This document shows, piece by piece, positions 1 through 4,487 of a stretch of 6,370 nt of DNA. Source of the stretch: an uncultured Flavobacteriales bacterium (GTDB lineage: Bacteria > Bacteroidota > Bacteroidia > Flavobacteriales > BACL11); NCBI GenBank assembly GCA_913047525.1, contig CAJWUS010000079.1, forward strand, positions 1 through 6,370, in the 5' to 3' direction. Numbering within the stretch: the stretch's first letter is position 1; each line of letters starts with the position of its first letter. Made by a program: the position numbers and the translations under genes. The notes under the pieces were generated by a model. It did no database searches. It was not told the origin of the DNA and saw only the letters and a program-made list of their open reading frames with translations.

Positions 1-407
1 TAAAAGATAATTTTTCTCAATCGCTTTCTTTTTCACTTAGTATACCTCTATTTAATGGATGGATGACAAACTCCTCCATTGCCAATGCAAAAATTGGAGT
101 ACTGAGTGCTAAGAATGATTTGCAGAAAACAAAAAACCAATTAAGAAAACAAGTTGAACAAGTAAGGGCAGATGTAATTGCTGCTGAAAAGCAATATGAG
201 TTTGCTAAAAAATCAGTAGAAGCTTTGCAAGAATCCTTTAGCTATAATGAGCAAAAATTTAATGAAGGCATACTCAATGTTTATGATTATAATAATGCCA
301 AAAACAAACTTATAAAAGCAGAGTCAGATTTAATACAAGCAAAATATGATTATTTATTCAAAATTAAAATCCTTGATTTCTTTCTAGGAAAACCTTTAAC
401 TTTATAG
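1..407 (+). CDS. TolC-family outer-membrane efflux protein, C-terminal part (5' end outside window)
   Basis: The reading frame is open from the window edge (first full codon at 3) to TAG at 405-407, giving 134 visible residues; the family is usually about 430-480 residues, so this is roughly the last third. It begins with the strand motif SLSIPLFNGW, typical of the second half of the TolC internal duplication. Two long alpha-helical, coiled-coil-like stretches rich in Lys, Gln, Glu and Ala follow, with the FNEGILNVYDYNNAKN turn and an ending close to KILDFFLGKPL, which I recognise from Bacteroidota TolC homologues. The ATG at 63 lies inside the conserved barrel/helix region and is not the start. 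The family forms a trimeric outer-membrane channel and periplasmic tunnel for tripartite exporters. It lies 2 bp upstream of an adaptor gene, its expected partner. The exported substrate cannot be inferred. Confidence 0.9.
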   Translation, partial: KDNFSQSLSFSLSIPLFNGWMTNSSIANAKIGVLSAKNDLQKTKNQLRKQVEQVRADVIAAEKQYEFAKKSVEALQESFSYNEQKFNEGILNVYDYNNAKNKLIKAESDLIQAKYDYLFKIKILDFFLGKPLTL

Positions 408-409
408 TT

Positions 410-1714
410 ATGAAAATATTTATCGCCTTATCCATTGTCGCATCCATTTTTTATTTTTTTGGCAAAAAAAAGCAAAATACAAAACTTAAAAAATTAGGAA
501 TAGGTATTTTCATTTTGGCATTTATCATGCTAATCGGCACACTTACAGGAGTCATTAAAACAGAAGATGCTCTTTTAGTGGAAACAGAAATGGTGGAAAG
601 GAGAACAATTATTGAAACTGTTTCGGCTAGTGGAAAAATACAGCCAGAAGTAGAAGTTAAAATTTCTCCAGATGTTTCAGGTGAGATAGTGGCGTTACTT
701 ATAAGGGAAGGAGACAGGGTAAGTAAAGGAGAATTGCTCGTAAAAATAAAACCAGATATTTACAAATCAATTTTAGAAAGAAGTAAGGCTTCTGTAAATA
801 CAGCCAAAGCAAATTTAGCTAAATCCAAAGCGCAATTGACTGAAAGTAAAGCAAGCTTTAACAGAAACAAACGACTTTATAATCAGGAAGCGATTTCATT
901 ATCAGAATTTGAGCAAATTGAGGCCGTTTATAAAGTAGCAGAATTGACTGTGGAGAGTTCTGAATATGCAGTAAGTAGTGCTGAGGCATCCTTTAATGAG
1001 GCGGAAGAAAATTTGGATAAAACTTCCATTTATGCGCCAGTGCATGGTACTATTTCTAGATTGAATGTAGAACTTGGCGAGAGGGTAGTTGGAACAGGGC
1101 AAATGTCAGGAACAGAGCTAATGCGCTTGGCAGATTTGAGCGCCATGGAAGTTGCAGTGGAGGTAAATGAAAACGATATTGTTCGTGTGCATTTAAATGA
1201 TACTACCCTTATTGAAGTAGATGCTTTTTTTGGGGAGGAATTTCAAGGGGTTGTTACCGAAATTGCAAATTCGGCAAATGTAAGCGGGGTTAGTGCAGAC
1301 CAAGTTACTAACTTTGAAGTAAAGATTAGGATATTGGGTAAGACCATATTTCGTCCTGGAATGACGGCATCTGTTGAGGTACAAACCAAAATAGTGAAAA
1401 ATATTATTTCAGTTCCTATTCAAGCAGTAACAACAAGAAAAGACACAGTAAAAAATGGGGACAACAAAAAAGTAGAATGTGTTTTCATATTTGAAAACGA
1501 AATGGCAAATTTCAGCATTGTAAAAACAGGCATTCAGAATGATAAGTTTATTCAGATTTTGGAAGGAATATCAGATAGTGATGTGGTGATAACAGCCCCC
1601 TACACTTTGATTTCGAAAACACTAAAAGATGGTGAAAAAGTGGAAAGCAAAAAGAGCGGAAATGATGGAGAAAAAAGAAAAAGCGGTTTTAGTGTAAAAG
1701 TTAGCACGGAATAA
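410..1714 (+). CDS. Periplasmic adaptor subunit of a tripartite efflux system (HlyD/MacA/RND membrane-fusion protein)
   Basis: This 434-residue protein should link an inner-membrane pump to the TolC-like channel encoded just upstream. Seen in order: a hydrophobic segment at about 2-17, a basic loop (KKKQNTKLKK, about 19-28), a second hydrophobic segment at about 29-49, and the first half of a lipoyl-like domain (about 73-115, with SGKIQPEVEVKISPDVSGEI and the GDRVSKGELL turn). Next come a coiled-coil hairpin rich in Ala, Lys and Glu (about 117-205), the returning lipoyl half (IYAPVHGTISRLNVELGERV, about 207-226), a beta-barrel domain (about 240-325, with FRPGMTASVEV) and a membrane-proximal domain to about 408. 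The tail is charged. ATG 410 is the only plausible start: no ATG, GTG or TTG codon lies in frame between the two hydrophobic segments. Two N-terminal hydrophobic segments are unusual; most adaptors have one. The pump partner (MacB-like ABC or RND) is not visible, so the exact subtype is open. Confidence 0.9.
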   Translation: MKIFIALSIVASIFYFFGKKKQNTKLKKLGIGIFILAFIMLIGTLTGVIKTEDALLVETEMVERRTIIETVSASGKIQPEVEVKISPDVSGEIVALLIREGDRVSKGELLVKIKPDIYKSILERSKASVNTAKANLAKSKAQLTESKASFNRNKRLYNQEAISLSEFEQIEAVYKVAELTVESSEYAVSSAEASFNEAEENLDKTSIYAPVHGTISRLNVELGERVVGTGQMSGTELMRLADLSAMEVAVEVNENDIVRVHLNDTTLIEVDAFFGEEFQGVVTEIANSANVSGVSADQVTNFEVKIRILGKTIFRPGMTASVEVQTKIVKNIISVPIQAVTTRKDTVKNGDNKKVECVFIFENEMANFSIVKTGIQNDKFIQILEGISDSDVVITAPYTLISKTLKDGEKVESKKSGNDGEKRKSGFSVKVSTE

Positions 1715-2386
1715 ATGACTCTTATTCTGCTTATAGAAACAGCTACAAAAAGTTGCTCAGTTTCCTTAGCTTCTGATGATAAAATTATTGCTACAAAACA
1801 GCAAGTGAATGAGCAATATTCGCATGCCGAAAAGCTCACTGTTTTTATTACAGAACTATTCAAAAATCAAGATTTTACCATTCAAGATCTGGATGCTATT
1901 GCTGTAAGCAAAGGCCCTGGTTCCTTTACTGGTTTGCGCATAGGCACATCTACGGCAAAAGGGATTTGCTATGCGATTGATAAGCCATTAATTTCAATTT
2001 CTACTTTAAAAGCCATGGCTTTTGGGATGACTCAAAAAGAAAAATCAGATTTGTATTGCCCAATGATTGATGCGCGCAGGATGGAGGTTTATAATGCATT
2101 TTATAATAGTTCAAATAATGAGATAAGAGGGGTGCAAGCTGACATTATTACTAAGGAATCTTATGAAAAAGAGTTGGAACAAAAAGTGTTATTTTTTGGG
2201 GATGGAGCAAATAAGTGTAAGGAAATTATAAAGCATTCTAATGCTAAATTTATAGAAGAAATTTATCCAAGTTCCAAAGATATGGTTGCCCTAGCCATGC
2301 AAAAATATGCAAATAAAGATTTTGAGGATGTTGCTTATTTCGAGCCTTTTTATCTTAAAGATTTTGTTGTAGGGGAAAAGGCCTAA
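1715..2386 (+). CDS. tsaB: TsaB, subunit of the tRNA N6-threonylcarbamoyladenosine (t6A37) synthesis complex
   Basis: TsaB (formerly YeaZ) is the non-catalytic partner that dimerises with TsaD; with TsaE and TsaC/TsaC2 the system adds threonylcarbamoyl to A37 of ANN-decoding tRNAs in the cytoplasm. The 223-residue length is normal. Recognisable features are the N-terminal ASKHA strand ILLIETATKSCSVSLA (residues 4-19), YSHAEKL (35-41), the hallmark KGPGSFTGLRIGTSTAKG (66-83), the segment CPMIDARRMEVYNAFY (115-130) and a C-terminal PFYLKDF (211-217). The ATG directly follows the TAA of the adaptor gene with no spacer, which suggests translational coupling and one operon; no clear Shine-Dalgarno sequence is visible. 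The 3' end overlaps the stop codon of the convergent helicase gene. The identification is secure; the link to efflux is positional only. Confidence 0.96.
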   Translation: MTLILLIETATKSCSVSLASDDKIIATKQQVNEQYSHAEKLTVFITELFKNQDFTIQDLDAIAVSKGPGSFTGLRIGTSTAKGICYAIDKPLISISTLKAMAFGMTQKEKSDLYCPMIDARRMEVYNAFYNSSNNEIRGVQADIITKESYEKELEQKVLFFGDGANKCKEIIKHSNAKFIEEIYPSSKDMVALAMQKYANKDFEDVAYFEPFYLKDFVVGEKA

Positions 2387-2396
2387 CTCCTTTTCC
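2374..2396. terminator. Perfect inverted repeat centred on the overlapping stop codons of tsaB and the helicase gene
   Basis: GGAAAAGG (2374-2381) and CCTTTTCC (2389-2396) are perfect reverse complements around a 7-nt loop CCTAACT. On the + strand RNA two further G-U pairs (2373 with 2397, 2372 with 2398) could extend the stem. The loop contains the tsaB stop (TAA, 2384-2386) and, on the other strand, the helicase stop (TAG, 2385-2383). The position between convergent genes suggests a shared bidirectional terminator. Neither strand has a proper T-run after the stem, so this is not a canonical intrinsic terminator and the function is inferred. Confidence 0.45.
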
Positions 2397-4191
2397 TTCT
2401 GGTGCTTGCCTTAAATTTATCTTTGAACGACCCTTCTCCACTACCTCTTCTTGGGCTACTCTTTCTTTTGTTACTGCTACTTTTTTTTCTTTTCGCCTCA
2501 AATCTTTTTCTCCCACTCCCTGATGATTTTCTTCTGAAATCATTTCCTCCAGAAGTTGGTGGTTTCGATACTTCTACGGATACGCTATTGCCATTCCATT
2601 GGGCATTGGAAAGTCCAACCAATACATCTTGCTCATTATTACTATCAACCTCAAAAAAGGAAAATTTCCGCAAAATATCAATTTTACCAATTGGGATATT
2701 TCTTTTCCGAGTGTATTCATTGATCAGACCAATTAGATTGTGTGTTTCTAAGTTTTGCAGCTTCCCTAAATTGATAAAAAAACGAGTGTAACCTTTTTCC
2801 GCATGTCCTGTTGATCTTCCTTTTTTTTCTCTTCTATCATTTTTTCTTCCTCTATCACTTTTGCTATTTGTACTGATGTTCAAATCAGGCGCGTTTTTAT
2901 AAAAGGAAAGAAAGCGATTAAATTCTGCCGAAACAAAATGTTTTAAAAGCTCTTCTTTATCTAAGTGTGCAAGTTTCTCTTCAATAATAGGAATGTATTT
3001 TTCTATTTGGTCATTTATATCCGTTTTTACTACTTTATCGATAAGGGCAAGTAATTGGATGGCGCAAATTTCTTCTCCATCAGGAACTTGTTTCAGGATT
3101 AACTCTTTTTTCAGCATTTTACCAATAGCTTGCAATTTTCTTCTTTCTCGGCTATGGGAAATAATAATAGAAATTCCGTTTTTTCCAGCCCTTCCGGTTC
3201 GTCCTGACCTATGAATATATATTTCATTATCATCTGGCAGGTTATAATTAATAATATGGGTAAGGTCATCAATATCAATTCCTCTTGCTGCCACATCAGT
3301 GGCCACTAACATTTGCAGATTTCTTTTTCTAAACCTTCCCATTACATGGTCTCTTTGCGATTGTGATAAATCGCCATGCAAAGCATCTGCATTGTAGCCA
3401 TCTTGCATCAATTTATCGGCTACATCTTTGGTTTCCCTACGAGTTCTGCAAAAAACGATTCCATAAATTTCAGGGTTTATATCACATATTCTTCTAAGTG
3501 CCTTATATCTATCTCGAGCATTTACCACATAAAAGTGATGCTCAACATTTTTTGCGCCCTCATTTCTGCCAGCCACTTCAATGGTTTTGGGGCTGAACAT
3601 ATAATTTTTAGTAATACGCATCACTTCTTTTGGCATTGTTGCCGAAAAAAGTAATGTTCGCTTTTCTTCTGGGGTTTCAGCTAAAATAGTATCCAAATCC
3701 TCTTTAAAGCCCATATTTAGCATTTCATCTGCCTCATCCAACACTACATACTCAATATTAGCCAGTTTTAGTTTTTTTCTTTTGATTAAATCGATAACTC
3801 TTCCGGGGGTTCCTACAACTATTTGACTTCCAGAATTGAGTGCTCTAATTTGCGTTTGAATGTTTGCTCCTCCATAAACAGCTGTAATTTTTAGTCCCTT
3901 TGTGTATTCCGAATAGGTTTCCATATCCTTTGTTATTTGCAAACAAAGTTCTCTTGTTGGGCATAAAATAATAGCTTGTGTTTGCTTGCTATCGGTTTCA
4001 ATTTGTTGAATGATAGGCAATCCAAAAGCTGCAGTTTTCCCTGTTCCGGTTTGTGCAAGTGCAATTAGGTCATTTTCCTCCGCAAGAAGAAAAGGAATAC
4101 TTTCACTTTGAATGGGGGTTGGCTTCTCAAAGCCCAAATCGGCAATAGCTTTTTGAAGGCTATTATCTAATCCCATATCTGAAAATGTCAT
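2383..4191 (-). CDS. deaD: DEAD-box ATP-dependent RNA helicase, DeaD/CsdA type with DbpA-like RNA-binding domain
   Basis: This cytoplasmic RNA helicase should unwind structured RNA (ribosome assembly, mRNA turnover or cold adaptation in relatives). Counting from ATG 4191 it has 602 residues. All core motifs are intact: Q motif (FSDMGL at 3-8, PTPIQ at 24-28), motif I AQTGTGKT (46-53), Ia PTREL (78-82), GG (107-108), TPGR (128-131), II DEAD (152-155), III SAT (183-185), IV IVFCRTR, V ATDVAARGID (297-306) and VI HRSGRTGRAG (327-336). After a mostly helical region and a basic linker comes a DbpA-type RNA-binding domain (about 467-543, with RFFINLGK, LIGLINEYT, IGKIDI and FSFFEV). The last ~60 residues are rich in Arg, Lys, Ser and Gly. 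An in-frame TTG lies two codons earlier (4197-4195), but ATG 4191 gives the usual N-terminus. An AAGGAG at 4221-4216 is about 24 nt away, too far to act as a ribosome binding site. The symbol rests on architecture; Bacteroidota often carry several such paralogues. Confidence 0.94.
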   Translation of the reverse strand: MTFSDMGLDNSLQKAIADLGFEKPTPIQSESIPFLLAEENDLIALAQTGTGKTAAFGLPIIQQIETDSKQTQAIILCPTRELCLQITKDMETYSEYTKGLKITAVYGGANIQTQIRALNSGSQIVVGTPGRVIDLIKRKKLKLANIEYVVLDEADEMLNMGFKEDLDTILAETPEEKRTLLFSATMPKEVMRITKNYMFSPKTIEVAGRNEGAKNVEHHFYVVNARDRYKALRRICDINPEIYGIVFCRTRRETKDVADKLMQDGYNADALHGDLSQSQRDHVMGRFRKRNLQMLVATDVAARGIDIDDLTHIINYNLPDDNEIYIHRSGRTGRAGKNGISIIISHSRERRKLQAIGKMLKKELILKQVPDGEEICAIQLLALIDKVVKTDINDQIEKYIPIIEEKLAHLDKEELLKHFVSAEFNRFLSFYKNAPDLNISTNSKSDRGRKNDRREKKGRSTGHAEKGYTRFFINLGKLQNLETHNLIGLINEYTRKRNIPIGKIDILRKFSFFEVDSNNEQDVLVGLSNAQWNGNSVSVEVSKPPTSGGNDFRRKSSGSGRKRFEAKRKKSSSNKRKSSPRRGSGEGSFKDKFKASTRRKRS

Positions 4192-4207
4192 TGTCAAAAA
4201 ATTTGTG

Positions 4208-4215
4208 CAAAACTA
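4208..4215 (-). promoter_or_regulatory. Candidate Bacteroidota -7 promoter box for the helicase gene
   Basis: Read on the - strand, 4215-4208 is TAGTTTTG, a full match to the Bacteroidota -7 consensus TAnnTTTG. It ends 16 nt upstream of the helicase ATG, so the transcript leader would be only about 10 nt. No TTG -33 element is seen at the expected distance upstream. One short match in AT-rich DNA can occur by chance, so this is tentative. Confidence 0.25.
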
Positions 4216-4265
4216 CTCCTTTCTATTTGATATATAGGATTTTAGAAAGAAAAATAAAAGAGTTT

Positions 4266-4282
4266 ATTTTCTTAAAGAAAAT
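4266..4282 (-). terminator. Weak AT-rich hairpin just downstream of the T9SS-protein gene
   Basis: ATTTTCTT (4266-4273) and AAGAAAAT (4275-4282) are perfect reverse complements separated by one base. A realistic fold has a 6-bp stem and a 5-nt loop. It begins two bases after the TAG stop of the minus-strand gene and is followed in that direction by a T-rich stretch (about 4265-4245) broken by A and C. It contains almost no G-C pairs, so it is at best a weak terminator, and readthrough into the helicase gene is possible. The rest of the 92-bp gap shows nothing else firm. Confidence 0.3.
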
Positions 4283-4283
4283 G

Positions 4284-4487
4284 CTAATTCACTACTACTC
4301 TTTTTATAATTTCTGCTGACTCTGAAAAAATCTTTATAAAATAAATTCCTTTTACATCCAAGAGTATGTACGACTCCATAGTTGTTTTAAGTAGTTTCCC
4401 TTCTATCGAAAAGACTTCTATTTTCTCAATTTTCAGATCAGTCATAATATTTATCAAACCATCCGTAGGATTAGGATAAATATCTAT
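4284..4487 (-). other. T9SS type A C-terminal sorting domain
   Basis: The last 67 residues start with IDIYPNPTDG and continue with LINI, a VFSIEGKLL strand-turn, LLDVKGIYFIKI and the basic end KRVVVN. Order and spacing match the type A sorting signal of the type IX secretion system, which is normally cleaved after translocation. This is the best evidence in the window for both phylum and protein location. Confidence 0.92.

Noticed and set aside
63..65. ATG as start of the first + strand gene
   Set aside because: The codons from 3 to 62 encode the conserved TolC strand SLSIPLFNGW, so the gene begins outside the window.
902..1863. Three minus-strand open frames opposite the adaptor and tsaB
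   Set aside because: They overlap well-supported genes on the other strand and show no recognisable domain; they are shadow frames.
2402..2791. Leucine- and proline-rich open frame on the + strand
   Set aside because: It is the antisense of the basic helicase tail and RNA-binding domain; its Leu/Phe/Pro-rich composition is what the complement of Lys/Arg/Glu codons gives.
2993..3654. Plus-strand and minus-strand open frames inside the helicase region in other frames
   Set aside because: They lie opposite or within conserved helicase motifs (for example V and VI), so they are by-products of the real gene.
4219..4249. Inverted repeat CTTTCTA / TAGAAAG in the intergenic gap, as a terminator
   Set aside because: Only 7 AT-rich base pairs with a 17-nt loop and no T-run after it in the transcribed direction; likely chance.
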